A DNA stretch of 64,000 nucleotides, taken from Microbacterium sp. Leaf320. GTDB lineage: Bacteria; Actinomycetota; Actinomycetes; Actinomycetales; Microbacteriaceae. Positions 8,974 to 18,572 of the stretch are shown here, in pieces. Location of the stretch: NCBI RefSeq assembly GCF_001423485.1, contig NZ_LMOD01000001.1, positions 688,617-752,616 on the forward strand, read 5' to 3'. Below the pieces are notes generated by a model, which was not told the DNA's origin, did no database searches, and saw nothing but the letters and a program-made list of their open reading frames with translations. The position numbers and the translations under genes were made by a program. Position 1 is the first letter of the stretch. Each line of letters begins with the position of its first letter.

Positions 8974-10521
8974 ATGACTATCCCGCGCAGTGAGCCGACG
9001 ATCATCCGTTCGTCGTCGGCAGCAATCGACGCCGACGGACGCAGCCGCTCGTACGAGGTGCGCACCTTCGGATGCCAGATGAACGTCCACGACTCTGAGC
9101 GACTGTCGGGCTCTCTCGAGAGCGCGGGGTATGTCCGCGCCTCCGAGGGCACGGAGGCCGATGTCGTGATCATCAACACGTGTGCGGTGCGTGACAACGC
9201 CGCGGGAAAGCTCTACGGCACCCTCGGGCAGCTCGCAGGGGTGAAGCGCCGCAAGGACGGCATGCAGATCGCCGTCGGCGGATGCCTCGCCCAGATGGAC
9301 AAGCAGGCCGTGCTCGACAAGGCGCCCTGGGTCGATGTCGTCTTCGGCACTCACAACATGGGTTCCCTCCCGGGACTCCTCGAGCGCGCGCGTCATAACG
9401 GCGATGCGGAGCTCGAGATCCTGGAATCGCTCGAGGTGTTCCCATCGACCCTCCCGACCAAGCGCGACTCCGCCCACAGCGGCTGGGTCTCCATCTCAGT
9501 CGGGTGCAACAACACCTGTACCTTCTGCATCGTCCCCAGCCTCCGAGGCAAGGAGAAGGATCGCCGCCCCGGTGACATCCTGAACGAGATCCGCCTGCTC
9601 GTCGAAGATGGCGCGATCGAGGTCACACTGCTCGGACAGAACGTCAACTCCTACGGCGTCGAGTTCGGCGACCGTCAGGCGTTCGGCAAGCTGCTGCGGG
9701 CTGCAGGCGAGATCGAGGGACTGGAGCGCGTCCGCTTCACGAGCCCGCACCCCGCGGCCTTCACGGACGACGTGATCGACGCGATGGCTGAAACCTCGAA
9801 CGTCATGCCTCAGCTGCACATGCCCCTGCAGTCCGGCAGCGACAGAATCCTCAAAGCGATGCGCCGTTCCTACCGGAGCGAGAAGTTCCTCGGGATCCTC
9901 GACCGGGTGCGCGACCGCATCCCGAATGCCGCCATCACCACGGACATCATCGTCGGGTTCCCTGGCGAGACCGACGAGGACTTCGAGGACACGATGCGCG
10001 TCGTCGAGCAGGCGCGCTTCTCGAGCGCATTCACGTTCCAATACTCGATCCGCGAGGGCACCCCGGCGGCGACGATGGATGACCAGGTCCCCAAGGCCGT
10101 CGTGCAGGAGCGTTACAACCGCCTCATCGCGCTGCAGGAGCGGATCTCCCTCGAAGAGAACCAGAAGCAGGTGGGCCGCGAGGTCGAGGTTCTGGTCTCC
10201 ACGGGCGAGGGTAAGAAGGATGCCGAGACCCACCGCCTCACCGGTCGTGGCGAGGACAACCGACTGGTCCATTTCGAGATCACTGCAGGCTCGGCGGTGC
10301 CGCGCCCGGGCGACGTGGTCTCGGTGACGATCACCCATGCCGCACCCTTCCACCTTCTCGCGGATGATCCGACCGGAGCGCCCCTGCGGATCCGCCGCAC
10401 CCGAGGAGGAGATGCCTGGGATCGAGCTCAGGCGGACTCGTGCGCCGTTCCCGCCCCGAGCGCCGCAGATGGCCCCCGTGCGGTCTCCCTCGGCCTGCCG
10501 ACGCTTCGCGTCGGCGTGTGA
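8974..10521 (+). CDS. miaB: tRNA-2-methylthio-N6-dimethylallyladenosine synthase MiaB
   Basis: Radical-SAM methylthiotransferase that adds a 2-methylthio group to i6A37 of tRNAs, acting after MiaA. The N-terminal MTTase domain begins [13 protein letters not shown]. The radical-SAM cluster motif CNNTCTFC has its cysteines at residues 178, 182 and 185, and a C-terminal TRAM domain follows. The length of 515 residues is normal, with a short alanine/proline-rich tail. A -10 like TAGAAT at 8959-8964 ends 9 bases before the ATG, so the leader is very short or absent. miaA follows 14 bases later. Confidence 0.96.
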   Translation: MTIPRSEPTIIRSSSAAIDADGRSRSYEVRTFGCQMNVHDSERLSGSLESAGYVRASEGTEADVVIINTCAVRDNAAGKLYGTLGQLAGVKRRKDGMQIAVGGCLAQMDKQAVLDKAPWVDVVFGTHNMGSLPGLLERARHNGDAELEILESLEVFPSTLPTKRDSAHSGWVSISVGCNNTCTFCIVPSLRGKEKDRRPGDILNEIRLLVEDGAIEVTLLGQNVNSYGVEFGDRQAFGKLLRAAGEIEGLERVRFTSPHPAAFTDDVIDAMAETSNVMPQLHMPLQSGSDRILKAMRRSYRSEKFLGILDRVRDRIPNAAITTDIIVGFPGETDEDFEDTMRVVEQARFSSAFTFQYSIREGTPAATMDDQVPKAVVQERYNRLIALQERISLEENQKQVGREVEVLVSTGEGKKDAETHRLTGRGEDNRLVHFEITAGSAVPRPGDVVSVTITHAAPFHLLADDPTGAPLRIRRTRGGDAWDRAQADSCAVPAPSAADGPRAVSLGLPTLRVGV

Positions 10522-10535
10522 TCTCAGCTCCTGGC

Positions 10536-11474
10536 ATGAGCGATCCTGAGTCGCGCGGAGGTCCACGATCGCCGCGACTGTGGGCTATCGTCGGCGCGAC
10601 GGGAACCGGCAAGAGCGACCTCGCTCTCGACCTCGCCGAGTGCCTCCGCGAGCGAGGCAATCCCGCGGAGGTCGTGAACGCGGACGCGATGCAGCTCTAC
10701 CGAGGCATGGACATCGGAACGGCGAAGCTCGCGCCCGGCGACCGCAGGGGGATTCCGCACCACCTCTTCGACGTCCGCGAGGTCGACCAGGACGCCGCGG
10801 TGGCCTGGTATCAGCCGCTCGCCCGCGCCGCTGTCACGGACATCCAGGAACGCGGTGGGGATGCGATCCTCGTCGGTGGCTCGGGTCTGTACGTGTCCAG
10901 CGTCGTCTTCGACTTCAACTTCCCCCCGCGCGACCCGGTCATCCGCGAGCGCCTCGAGCGTGAGCTCGAGGCCGACGGAGTCGGTGCGCTGCTCGAGCGG
11001 CTCAGCGCCCTCGACCCCGCGGCTGCCTCGAAGGTGGATCCTCGGAACGGTCGGCGCGTCATCCGCGCGCTCGAAGTCCTCGAACAGGGGAGTGCGACAC
11101 ACGGTGCAGCGCTGCCCGAGCAACCTTCTCTCTGGCAGAGCGACACACGACTGATCGGCCTGCAGGTGGAGCGCGGTACCCTGGTCGATCGTCTCGACGC
11201 CAGAGTCGACGCCATGTGGGAGACAGGACTCGTCGACGAGGTGCGCACGCTGCGTGAGCATGGGCTCGAACGTGGTGCGACGGCTGCGCGGGCGATCGGA
11301 TATGCCCAGGCTCTCGGTCAGCTCGACGGGCGACTGACCCGGACTGAGGCGATAGAGGAGACGCAGGCACTCACGCGCCGGTACGCCCGCCGCCAGGTGT
11401 CGTGGTTCAAGCGCTACCCCGGGCTGAACTGGCACGAACCGCCTGTCGACGCCGCCGCGCTCCTCGCACCGTGA
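10536..11474 (+). CDS. miaA: tRNA dimethylallyltransferase MiaA
   Basis: Transfers dimethylallyl from DMAPP to A37 of tRNAs that read UNN codons, making the substrate for MiaB. The 312-residue protein has the P-loop GATGTGKS near residue 19, the substrate motif [15 protein letters not shown] and the later GGSGLYV segment. The frame is open upstream into miaB, but the ATG at 10536 gives the standard N-terminus and a 14-base gap to miaB, so I use it. The genes for consecutive reactions are adjacent. Confidence 0.95.
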   Translation: MSDPESRGGPRSPRLWAIVGATGTGKSDLALDLAECLRERGNPAEVVNADAMQLYRGMDIGTAKLAPGDRRGIPHHLFDVREVDQDAAVAWYQPLARAAVTDIQERGGDAILVGGSGLYVSSVVFDFNFPPRDPVIRERLERELEADGVGALLERLSALDPAAASKVDPRNGRRVIRALEVLEQGSATHGAALPEQPSLWQSDTRLIGLQVERGTLVDRLDARVDAMWETGLVDEVRTLREHGLERGATAARAIGYAQALGQLDGRLTRTEAIEETQALTRRYARRQVSWFKRYPGLNWHEPPVDAAALLAP

Positions 11475-11538
11475 TGTGCGTGCGCCGCCACGTCCGCAAC
11501 CAGTACTCGATGTCGGTGGTTCATGCGAAGGTGAGCGC

Positions 11539-12066
11539 ATGGCCACTCACTTCTACACGGCAAGCAGCCTCGACGGCTTCATCGCGACCGAGCAGCATTC
11601 TCTCGACTGGCTTCTGAAACAGGACATCGACCAGGACGGACCGATGGCCTACGCCGCCTTCGAGAAGACGATCGGCGCTCTCGCGATGGGTGCGTCGACC
11701 TACGAGTGGGTGATGCGACACGAAGACGGGCGTTGGGGGTACACGCAACCCACCTGGGTATTCACGCACCGAGATCTCGATGTGCCCGAGGGGGCCGCGA
11801 TCCGCATCGCGCGGGGCGACGTGGCCGACGTTCACGCCGAGATGCTCGACGCGGCGGGCGGCAAAGACCTCTGGGTCGTCGGGGGAGGAGACCTGGCAGG
11901 ACAGTTCGCCGACGCGGGCCTGCTCGACGAGGTATGGGTGCAGTACGCGCCGGTCACACTCGGATCCGGGGCTCCGCTCCTCCCGAGGAGTCTCGATCTA
12001 GAGCTCGTCGACGTCGCGCGCAACCGCAATTTCATGTGCGGGCGGTATCGCGTGGTGCGTGGCTGA
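11539..12066 (+). CDS. Dihydrofolate reductase family protein (RibD C-terminal-like)
   Basis: A 175-residue protein of the RibD_C/dihydrofolate reductase-like fold. It begins with ATHFYTASSLDGFIA and carries DLWVVGGGDLAGQFADAGLLDE, the usual NADPH-contact region of this family. Such proteins are numerous in actinobacteria and rarely have a known substrate; it is not FolA or RibD itself. The ATG at 11539 follows a GGTGAG-type Shine-Dalgarno. It lies between miaA and a GNAT gene. Confidence 0.82.
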   Translation: MATHFYTASSLDGFIATEQHSLDWLLKQDIDQDGPMAYAAFEKTIGALAMGASTYEWVMRHEDGRWGYTQPTWVFTHRDLDVPEGAAIRIARGDVADVHAEMLDAAGGKDLWVVGGGDLAGQFADAGLLDEVWVQYAPVTLGSGAPLLPRSLDLELVDVARNRNFMCGRYRVVRG

Positions 12067-12093
12067 TGCGGCATCGATCCTAGAATTACAGGC

Positions 12094-12537
12094 ATGAATT
12101 GGGCGGTACGGGCGTTCGATCGCGCCGACACGGAATCGGTGGTCGCACTGTGGGACGAGGCGGGGCTCACCCGTCCGTGGAACGACCCGCGACTCGACAT
12201 CGAGCGCAAGCTCACGGTGCAGCCCGAGCTCTTCCTCGTGGTCGAAGATTTTGCGTCAGGCAAGGACGAGCCGACGATCCTGGGGTCCGTCATGGCCGGA
12301 TACGACGGCCATCGCGGGTGGCTCTACTACCTCGCGACCGCGACATCGCACCGGCACCAGGGGATCGCCCGCGCGCTCGTCGGAGAGGCCGAGCGACTTC
12401 TTCTCGCGCTGGGGTGCCCGAAGGTGCAGCTCATGGTCCGCGAGGGCAACGACACAGTGCTGGGTCTCTACGACGCCCTCGGGTACGAGCGGTTCTCGGT
12501 CTCGAACACGGGAAAGCGGCTGATCGTCGACGCATAG
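12094..12537 (+). CDS. GNAT acetyltransferase, YpeA-like
   Basis: A 147-residue GNAT enzyme. The core SVMAGYDGHRGWLYYLATATSHRHQGIARALVGEAERLL at about residues 68-107 contains the acetyl-CoA loop RHQGIA. The sequence resembles the YpeA group of small acetyltransferases, whose substrate is not established. A -10 hexamer TAGAAT at 12081-12086 ends 7 bases before the ATG, which predicts a leaderless mRNA. It precedes dapF by 22 bases but dapF has its own -10. Confidence 0.85.
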   Translation: MNWAVRAFDRADTESVVALWDEAGLTRPWNDPRLDIERKLTVQPELFLVVEDFASGKDEPTILGSVMAGYDGHRGWLYYLATATSHRHQGIARALVGEAERLLLALGCPKVQLMVREGNDTVLGLYDALGYERFSVSNTGKRLIVDA

Positions 12538-12559
12538 CCAGGATCCCTAGACTGGTCGA

Positions 12560-13432
12560 ATGGTCGCATTCACCAAAGGACACGGCACGGGCAACGATTT
12601 CGTCATCATCGCCGACCCCGACGGCGCTCTCGACCTGAGCGCTGAGCAGGTCGCCGTGCTGTGCGACCGACACTTCGGCATCGGGGCAGACGGCATCCTC
12701 CGCGTCGTGCGCTCCGCCGCGATCGCCGACGGCCAGGCGGTGCTCGCTGAGGAACCTGACGCCGAATGGTTCATGGACTACCGGAACGCCGACGGGTCGA
12801 TCGCCGAGATGTGCGGCAATGGGATCCGCGTGTTCGCGCATTACCTGGTGCGGTCCGGCCTCGCCACCATCGAACCCGGATCGACGCTTCCGATCGGCAC
12901 CCGCGCCGGAGTGCGTGACGTGACGCGCAGTGAGACGGGATACCAGGTCGATCTCGGCCTGTGGAAGCTCTCCGGCGACGACCCCCTGGTCACGGCCGAC
13001 GGCCTTCCGGTCACGCGCCCCGGGCTGGGCATCGACGTCGGCAACCCGCACGTCGTGGTCGCTCTCGCGTCAGAAGCCGAATTGGCCTCGCTGGAGCTGC
13101 ACCGCGCGCCGGCGCTCGAACCGGTGCTTCCTGCAGGAGCCAACGTCGAGTTCGTCGTCCCCGGCGAGCCGCTCGTGCGCGATGGGATCGGTCACGTCAG
13201 CATGCGCGTGTCCGAACGCGGTGTCGGAGAGACGCTCAGCTGTGGCACGGGTGTCGCGGCCACGGCTCTCGCCGTTCGCCATTGGGCGGGGGAGAAGGCC
13301 CCTCACAACTGGCGCGTCGAGGTGCCGGGCGGCACTCTCGGGGTGCGTATGTTCCCGGCGGAGGACGGCGAGCACGTCGCGCTGTCAGCGCCCGCTCAGC
13401 TCGTGTTCAGCGGCGAGGTGGACCTGATCTGA
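12560..13432 (+). CDS. dapF: Diaminopimelate epimerase
   Basis: Converts LL- to meso-diaminopimelate for lysine and peptidoglycan synthesis using two active-site cysteines and no cofactor. Both cysteines are present: MCGNGIR near residue 78 and LSCGTGVAA near residue 228. The 290 residues fit the family. A -10 TAGACT at 12548-12553 ends 6 bases before the ATG, so translation is probably leaderless. The stop codon overlaps the next gene's ATG by one base. Confidence 0.96.
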   Translation: MVAFTKGHGTGNDFVIIADPDGALDLSAEQVAVLCDRHFGIGADGILRVVRSAAIADGQAVLAEEPDAEWFMDYRNADGSIAEMCGNGIRVFAHYLVRSGLATIEPGSTLPIGTRAGVRDVTRSETGYQVDLGLWKLSGDDPLVTADGLPVTRPGLGIDVGNPHVVVALASEAELASLELHRAPALEPVLPAGANVEFVVPGEPLVRDGIGHVSMRVSERGVGETLSCGTGVAATALAVRHWAGEKAPHNWRVEVPGGTLGVRMFPAEDGEHVALSAPAQLVFSGEVDLI

Positions 13433-14112
13433 TGCGGTCGATCGAGCCGATCGAGCCGATCGAGCCGATCGAGCCGATCGAACTGGTCATCTTCGACTGT
13501 GACGGAGTTCTCGTCGACAGCGAGAGGCTCTCGGTCGAGATCGACCGTCGGGTTCTCGCCGATCTCGGGTGGTCATTGTCGCGAGAGCAGATCCTGCACC
13601 GCTTCGTAGGACGCTCGTCCGAGCATTTCCGCGCTGAGGTCGAGGCATACCTCGGCCAGCCGCTTCGGGACGACTGGGAGACGCCCTACCAGCCCTGGTA
13701 CGACGACGCCTTCGAGCGCGATCTGACGGCGGTGCCGGGAGTCGAGGCCGCGCTCGATGAGATCCCGGTCGCGAAGTGCGTCGCATCGAGCGGGACGCAT
13801 GCGAAGATCCGACGGACGCTGGGATTGACGGGACTCCTCCCGCGTTTCGAAGGTCGGATCTTCAGCGCAGACGACGTCCAGAACGGCAAGCCCGCTCCGG
13901 ACCTCTTCCTGCATGCGGCCGAGCAGCTCGGTGTCGTACCGAAACGATGCGCGGTGGTCGAGGACAGCCGCTTCGGAGTCGAGGCCGCGTGCGCTGCGGG
14001 GATGCGGGTCTTCGGCTACGCCGGCGGGCTCACTCCGGTCGACTGGTTGGAGCGAGGAGGAGCGACCGTGTTCACGGACATGATCGAGCTGCCGACGCTG
14101 ATGCGCCGGTGA
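13432..14112 (+). CDS. HAD-superfamily hydrolase (phosphoglycolate phosphatase-like) with IEP repeats at N-terminus
   Basis: A 226-residue haloacid dehalogenase-type phosphatase, subfamily IA. The catalytic DCDGVLVDSE is at about residues 21-30, motif II is CVASSGTH, and motif IV is VEDSRFGVEAA. The N-terminus is MRS followed by four perfect 9-base repeats encoding Ile-Glu-Pro (13441-13476) and a fifth diverged unit, all before the first strand. Its start overlaps the dapF stop (TGATG). The substrate is unknown; a sugar phosphate or phosphoglycolate is typical. Confidence 0.85.
   Translation: MRSIEPIEPIEPIEPIELVIFDCDGVLVDSERLSVEIDRRVLADLGWSLSREQILHRFVGRSSEHFRAEVEAYLGQPLRDDWETPYQPWYDDAFERDLTAVPGVEAALDEIPVAKCVASSGTHAKIRRTLGLTGLLPRFEGRIFSADDVQNGKPAPDLFLHAAEQLGVVPKRCAVVEDSRFGVEAACAAGMRVFGYAGGLTPVDWLERGGATVFTDMIELPTLMRR
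13441..13485 (+). repeat. In-frame 9-bp tandem repeat (ATCGAGCCG)n
   Basis: Four exact ATCGAGCCG units are followed by ATCGAACTG. They encode Ile-Glu-Pro repeats at the start of the HAD phosphatase. The unit length is a multiple of three, so slippage would change length without frameshift. Confidence 0.9.
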
Positions 14113-14130
14113 GCAGAACCCCGCAGTCGG

Positions 14131-14772
14131 TCAGACGAGCGTGATGGGCTCGGTCGGAGGGGTGCCGTGCTTGCGGACCTTCAGCACCCGGTATCCCTTG
14201 GCCGTCGCAGTCCGGTGAATGCTGAATCCGGGGTGGAACGTCGCGCCGATCCATCGCTGGAGTGAATCCGCGCCGAGATTGCGCTGCACGACGAGCCAGG
14301 CGTCGCTGCGCTCATCGAGTCGGGGGATCCACTTCTCGAGCAGTCCGTGCAGCTCGTTCTTGCCCACACGGATCGGCGGGTTCGAGCGTATCGATCGGAA
14401 CGTCACGTCGGCGGGAACATCCTGAGGCAGGGATGCGTTGACGTTGGTGAGACCGAGAGCTGAGGCATTGCGGCGAACCAGGTCGAGTGCTCGTTCGTTC
14501 ACATCCACGGCCCACACTGTCGCATGGGGAGCAGCGAGTGCCATCGACAGCGTGATCGGCCCCCACCCGCTTCCGAGGTCGAGAAGATGACCTCCCGGCG
14601 GAACGGGAGGCATGTTTGCGAGAAGGACGGCAGTACCGGCATCCAGCCGATCCGGGCTGAAGACGCCACCAGCGGTGGTGACGTCCAGCTCACGGCCTGC
14701 GAGCGTCACATGGATCGATCGCAGGTTCTCGGGGCTTGCCGGGGCCGCGGTGAAGTAATGGTCGGACCCCAT
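14131..14772 (-). CDS. RsmC-like class I SAM methyltransferase
   Basis: A 213-residue methyltransferase of the small-domain (MTS) group. It has the SAM loop LLDLGSGWGPITL near residue 62 and the catalytic SNPPIR near residue 130. SNPP proteins such as RsmC/RsmJ methylate guanine N2 in 16S rRNA. This one is the length of the catalytic half only, as is common in actinobacteria. The ATG at 14772 is chosen because the family N-terminus (GSDHYFTAAP) begins there, and because a -10 TACGCT (rc of 14779-14784) ends 6 bases upstream. It is divergent from hflX and convergent with the HAD gene. Confidence 0.85.
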   Translation of the reverse strand: MGSDHYFTAAPASPENLRSIHVTLAGRELDVTTAGGVFSPDRLDAGTAVLLANMPPVPPGGHLLDLGSGWGPITLSMALAAPHATVWAVDVNERALDLVRRNASALGLTNVNASLPQDVPADVTFRSIRSNPPIRVGKNELHGLLEKWIPRLDERSDAWLVVQRNLGADSLQRWIGATFHPGFSIHRTATAKGYRVLKVRKHGTPPTEPITLV

Positions 14773-14840
14773 ACCGTGAGCGTAGCGGACAGCGCGGGCT
14801 AAGGTTAAGGCTCGCAACAAAACCCAGAGATCAGGGACGG

Positions 14841-16352
14841 ATGACGGAGACCACCACACACTCCACCGGTGACGAAGCAGTCGATCGCGTGCTCGCGAAT
14901 GCGGAGAAGCGCACCGAAGCGCGTGTCTTCGGTGACGCGCAGGCGCTGCAGGATCGATCGACGGCGTCTCACGCGTCGTCGGACGGCGACCAATGGGACC
15001 TCGAGGATCGTCATGCGCTGCGGCGCGTGGGCGGTCTCTCGACCGAGCTCGAAGACGTCACCGAGGTCGAGTACCGACAGCTGCGGCTCGAGAACGTGGT
15101 GCTCGTCGGCGTGTACCCGCAGGGTGCTCAGGAGGATGCCGAGAACTCGCTCCGGGAGCTCGCCGCTCTCGCCGAGACCGCGGGAGCCGTCGTGCTCGAC
15201 GGCGTGCTGCAGCGTCGCCCGCACCCGGATGCCGCGACTTACATCGGACGCGGCAAGGCTCAAGAACTCAAGGACATCGTCGCCGCCACGGGCGCCGATA
15301 CGGTGATCGCCGACACCGAACTCGCGCCCAGCCAGAGGCGCGCCCTCGAGGACGTCGTCAAGGTCAAGGTCATCGACCGGACCACGGTGATCCTCGACAT
15401 CTTCAGCCAGCACGCCAAGAGCCGTGAGGGCAAGGCACAGGTCGAGCTCGCGCAGCTTGAGTATCTGCTCCCGCGCCTGCGCGGCTGGGGCGACTCGATG
15501 AGCCGGCAGGCCGGTGGCCAGGTCGGTGCCGGCGGAGCCGGTATGGGCTCACGTGGTCCCGGTGAGACGAAGATCGAGCTCGACCGTCGCCGCATCCGCA
15601 CCAAGATGGCGCTGCTGCGTCGCCAGATCCGCGACTTCGGTCCCGCGCGAGAGGCGAAGCGCGCCGAACGCAAGCGCAACACGATCCCGTCCGTCGCGAT
15701 CGCCGGTTACACGAACGCGGGCAAGTCGAGTCTGCTCAACGCGCTCACGAGTGCGGGTGTGCTTGTCGAGAATGCTCTGTTCGCGACGCTCGACGCGACC
15801 GTACGCCGTTCCGAGACCTCGGACGGCCGCGTCTACACCCTCACGGACACGGTCGGGTTCGTGCGCAACCTCCCGCATCAGCTCGTCGAGGCTTTCCGGT
15901 CGACCCTCGAAGAGGTCGGCGACGCCGATGTCGTGCTGCACGTGGTCGACGGCGCGCACCCGGACCCCGCCGGTCAGCTGCAGACCGTACGCGACGTGAT
16001 GGGTGACGTGGGTGTGCGGGACATGCCTGAACTGGTCGTGTTCAACAAGGCCGACCTCATCGACGACAGCGAACGACTCGTGCTGCGCGGACTCGAGCCG
16101 AAGGCGCACTTCGTCTCGTCGCGATCAGGCGAGGGTGTCGAAGAGCTCCGAGCAGCCATCGAGGAGGCTCTTCCGAAGCCTGCCGTCGAGGTGCACGCGG
16201 TCGTCCCTTACGATCGCGGCGATCTCGTCGCCGCCATCCACGAGACCGGGATGCTGCTGTCGGTGGAGCACCAGGAGAACGGCACCGCCGTGCATGCTCG
16301 GGTGTCCGAGCGTCTGGCGGCCGACCTCGCTCCCTACACAGCGCACGCCTGA
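14841..16352 (+). CDS. hflX: GTPase HflX
   Basis: Ribosome-associated GTPase that splits stalled or heat/antibiotic-damaged ribosomes. The 503-residue protein has the HflX N-terminal domain and linker with GPGETKIELDRRRIR. The G domain has G1 GYTNAGKSS, G3 DTVGF and G4 NKAD. The Shine-Dalgarno GGGACGG is just before the ATG. It is conserved downstream of the miaA/dapF cluster in actinobacteria. The next gene is convergent and separated by 6 bases. Confidence 0.95.
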   Translation: MTETTTHSTGDEAVDRVLANAEKRTEARVFGDAQALQDRSTASHASSDGDQWDLEDRHALRRVGGLSTELEDVTEVEYRQLRLENVVLVGVYPQGAQEDAENSLRELAALAETAGAVVLDGVLQRRPHPDAATYIGRGKAQELKDIVAATGADTVIADTELAPSQRRALEDVVKVKVIDRTTVILDIFSQHAKSREGKAQVELAQLEYLLPRLRGWGDSMSRQAGGQVGAGGAGMGSRGPGETKIELDRRRIRTKMALLRRQIRDFGPAREAKRAERKRNTIPSVAIAGYTNAGKSSLLNALTSAGVLVENALFATLDATVRRSETSDGRVYTLTDTVGFVRNLPHQLVEAFRSTLEEVGDADVVLHVVDGAHPDPAGQLQTVRDVMGDVGVRDMPELVVFNKADLIDDSERLVLRGLEPKAHFVSSRSGEGVEELRAAIEEALPKPAVEVHAVVPYDRGDLVAAIHETGMLLSVEHQENGTAVHARVSERLAADLAPYTAHA

Positions 16353-16358
16353 GTCGGC

Positions 16359-17027
16359 TCAGCGCGCGAGGAATCGTGCCTCGACGGTGGCGGAGATGAC
16401 GATCTCGTCCGGCTCGTACTCCATCGATGCGCTCCCGGCATCGGCGGAGGCGAGCGCGGATCCGCGCGCCTTCGCCATGCCTGTGAACGGTGGCGCGGGC
16501 GTCGGGGCGATGAGTCCGACATCCGCGATCTCGATCGGCATGACGTCACCGAGTCCGAGGGCGGTCGCGTACGCCTGAGCTCGCGCGACGGCCACCCCGA
16601 CCGCCTCGGCGGCGACCTCGCCCTCGATCCGGGAGTTCGTCTCAGGGGTGAGGTGCCAGTTCACCCAGCCGACCTCGACACCGTCCCAGGGGGACACATC
16701 CGACACCCAGATGGAGAGCTCTGATGCCTCGGCGAAAGTCGCGGTCAGGTCGATGCTCGCGTAATACACCGGGGCGAGCCTCTTGCCCTCGTTGTTCCAT
16801 GGCCGCTCGGCGCGAACCGAGAGGCGCTTGCTCGTCCACTCGACGACGGTTCCGGCCTCTTTACGCGTGGTGATGCTGTCGCGGACAGGTTCGGCCAGTC
16901 TCATCACCCGGTCGACCACAGAGGCACGTTCCGGCCCCTCGGCGCGGACGCTCACACGGATGGTGGCGCGCTCCGGCGCGACCCGCGCCTCGTGCTCGCC
17001 GCGGACGGTGACGGTGACTTCGCTCAT
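16359..17027 (-). CDS. SIMPL domain-containing protein (DUF541)
   Basis: A 222-residue protein of the SIMPL/DUF541 family; family members include surface or periplasmic proteins of unknown function and IRAKBP1-like proteins. The repeated signature VRGEHEARVAPERATIRVSVRAEG at the start and the conserved region ending ARAQAYATALGL fit the family. No signal peptide is apparent, so it is probably cytoplasmic here. A -10 TAGAGT (rc of 17034-17039) ends 6 bases before the ATG, which suggests a leaderless mRNA. Confidence 0.82.
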   Translation of the reverse strand: MSEVTVTVRGEHEARVAPERATIRVSVRAEGPERASVVDRVMRLAEPVRDSITTRKEAGTVVEWTSKRLSVRAERPWNNEGKRLAPVYYASIDLTATFAEASELSIWVSDVSPWDGVEVGWVNWHLTPETNSRIEGEVAAEAVGVAVARAQAYATALGLGDVMPIEIADVGLIAPTPAPPFTGMAKARGSALASADAGSASMEYEPDEIVISATVEARFLAR

Positions 17028-17169
17028 GGGGCGACTCTACGCCAGCGCCCAGCGCGCGAGCGGAATGGCGAAGCCGCGACGAACGTTGTAGTCTGTGATG
17101 CTCGGGTACTCCGGTTCCCGGGTTGGAAATTCCACAGAGTGACAGCGGCTCCTTCGAGAGAAGGACCAC

Positions 17170-17539
17170 GGGGCTGATCGGTTTCGACAGCGCCTGTGAA
17201 TCCACGAGAAGCGGGCCGAGGATGCAGAGTTATCTCGTAAACGCTCTCTGCAAAAAAATAGTTGCCGAAACCAAGCGCAACGACTTCGCCCTCGCTGCAT
17301 AAGCGAGCCCGATAGTCCGTCAGGCCGTATGTGATTCCGATACGGATCCTGGCGTCATCTAGGAATCTTGCTGCGTGATGGCGTCTGGACGTCACGTGGG
17401 ACTCCTCCCAGGCTGGGCTTGTCGACTTAGGTGTCTGTGACAAAGGTCGGAGCCGAGTAGAACGTCTGCACAGACTGCGCCCGGAGAAGGCGTGGAGACT
17501 CAGCGTTGGACGGGGGTTCGATTCCCCCCAGCTCCACCA
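17170..17539 (+). ncRNA. ssrA: Transfer-messenger RNA (tmRNA)
   Basis: The RNA rescues ribosomes on broken mRNAs by trans-translation. The 5' end GGGGCUGAUCGGUUUCGACA pairs with the 3' end AGCUCCACCA; CCA is encoded. After the UAGUU element the resume codon is GCC (17274) and the tag reads AETKRNDFALAA followed by TAA. The T-arm GGGGGTTCGATTCCCCC is intact. Length is 370 bases. A strong terminator follows at 17558-17600. Confidence 0.96.
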
Positions 17540-17557
17540 GGTCGCTGTCACGAGAGA

Positions 17558-17600
17558 GAACCCCGAGGTCGGCACGCCATGTGACTACCTCGGGGTTCTT
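17558..17600 (+). terminator. Rho-independent terminator of tmRNA
   Basis: Perfect 12-bp stem GAACCCCGAGGT / ACCTCGGGGTTC around a 17-base loop, followed by TT. It lies 18 bases after the tmRNA CCA end and also faces the 3' end of the next minus-strand gene. Confidence 0.8.
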
Positions 17601-17631
17601 CTGTGTCCGGCCGCTGCGATGGTGGCTCGGC

Positions 17632-18486
17632 TCAGGAGCGGCCGAGGTCATCCAGAGCCGCCTGTGCGGCCTGCAGCACAGCATCGGTGTCACCGATCCG
17701 CTGAGCGAGTTCCTGCTGCTCCTCGCCGGCGTGCTGGACCTCGGCGCGAGCGCGCTTCGCGTCGTTCCGGACGGTCGTCAACTCGGCCTCCAGGTCGCGC
17801 TCGCGCCGGTCCAGCTCTTCTATCCGCAGCGAGGCGACGCGCAGAGCGCGGTCCGCCGCCGCGGCGTCGCGTACGGCGCGCTCATGCGCTCTGTCTGCAT
17901 CGCGCACGGCTCGTTCGGCATCGCGACGATCACGGCGCGCTTTGACCTCGTCGACAGGTCTGGCCGTGGTCTCGGGCAGGACAGCTGCACCACCGCCGAC
18001 GAGGCTGTCCGCGATCTCGGCGAAGGCGGCCGAGGGTTCCAGTTCGCGGACGAGTCGCCCGGAGGCGACGGCGGCCGCGGCCGCCCGGTCGAAGAACGCG
18101 GCGGTGATGGTCTGCTGGACTGCCTCCCGTGTGGAAGCCGTGATTCGCTCGCCGCGTGCTTCGGCGAGCTCGGTGGCAGCAGTCGCGAGCCTGTTCGTCA
18201 GTGCACGACGGTCACGGCCGAGCTGGGAGAGCGCCCGGGCATCCCGATCGTCCTGTGCCTCTCGCAGTTCATCCGCGAGCTGCAGCGCCTCGCCCAGCTG
18301 GGCGGCGCGCTCGTGCGCGAACACATTGACCACCCATGCGGCCACTGAGGGCTTCTTCAGGGCGCGGATCCGAGCAGCCAAGGCAGCGTCGGCGGTTTCG
18401 GCGGCTCGAGCGTTGCGTGCGGCCACGAAGTCTGCAGGAGCCCCGACGTAGAGCTCGACGGCGATGTCGGCGAGGGAGGGCTCCAT
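17632..18486 (-). CDS. Hypothetical coiled-coil protein
   Basis: A 284-residue protein rich in Ala, Arg, Glu and Asp with long heptad-like stretches, especially residues 170-270 (DRRDAERAVRDADRAHERAVRD). I do not recognise a named family. There is no signal peptide or membrane segment, so it is likely a cytoplasmic coiled-coil or nucleoid/cytoskeletal-type protein. The ATG at 18486 is preceded by a -10 TATCGT (rc of 18494-18499) ending 7 bases upstream. It is divergent from the small gene at 18573. Confidence 0.7.
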   Translation of the reverse strand: MEPSLADIAVELYVGAPADFVAARNARAAETADAALAARIRALKKPSVAAWVVNVFAHERAAQLGEALQLADELREAQDDRDARALSQLGRDRRALTNRLATAATELAEARGERITASTREAVQQTITAAFFDRAAAAAVASGRLVRELEPSAAFAEIADSLVGGGAAVLPETTARPVDEVKARRDRRDAERAVRDADRAHERAVRDAAAADRALRVASLRIEELDRRERDLEAELTTVRNDAKRARAEVQHAGEEQQELAQRIGDTDAVLQAAQAALDDLGRS

Positions 18487-18572
18487 GCGAGAGACGATAC
18501 ACCGCGGCAATCCAGGCCTCAGGCGTGCGAGGTCTACTCGGCGCAGCCCGCGGCAACCAGTATTCTGGGCGG

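Noticed and set aside
17427..17693. Minus-strand frame containing GGIEPPSNAES over the tmRNA 3' end
   Set aside because: A well-known false translation of tmRNA/tRNA sequence.
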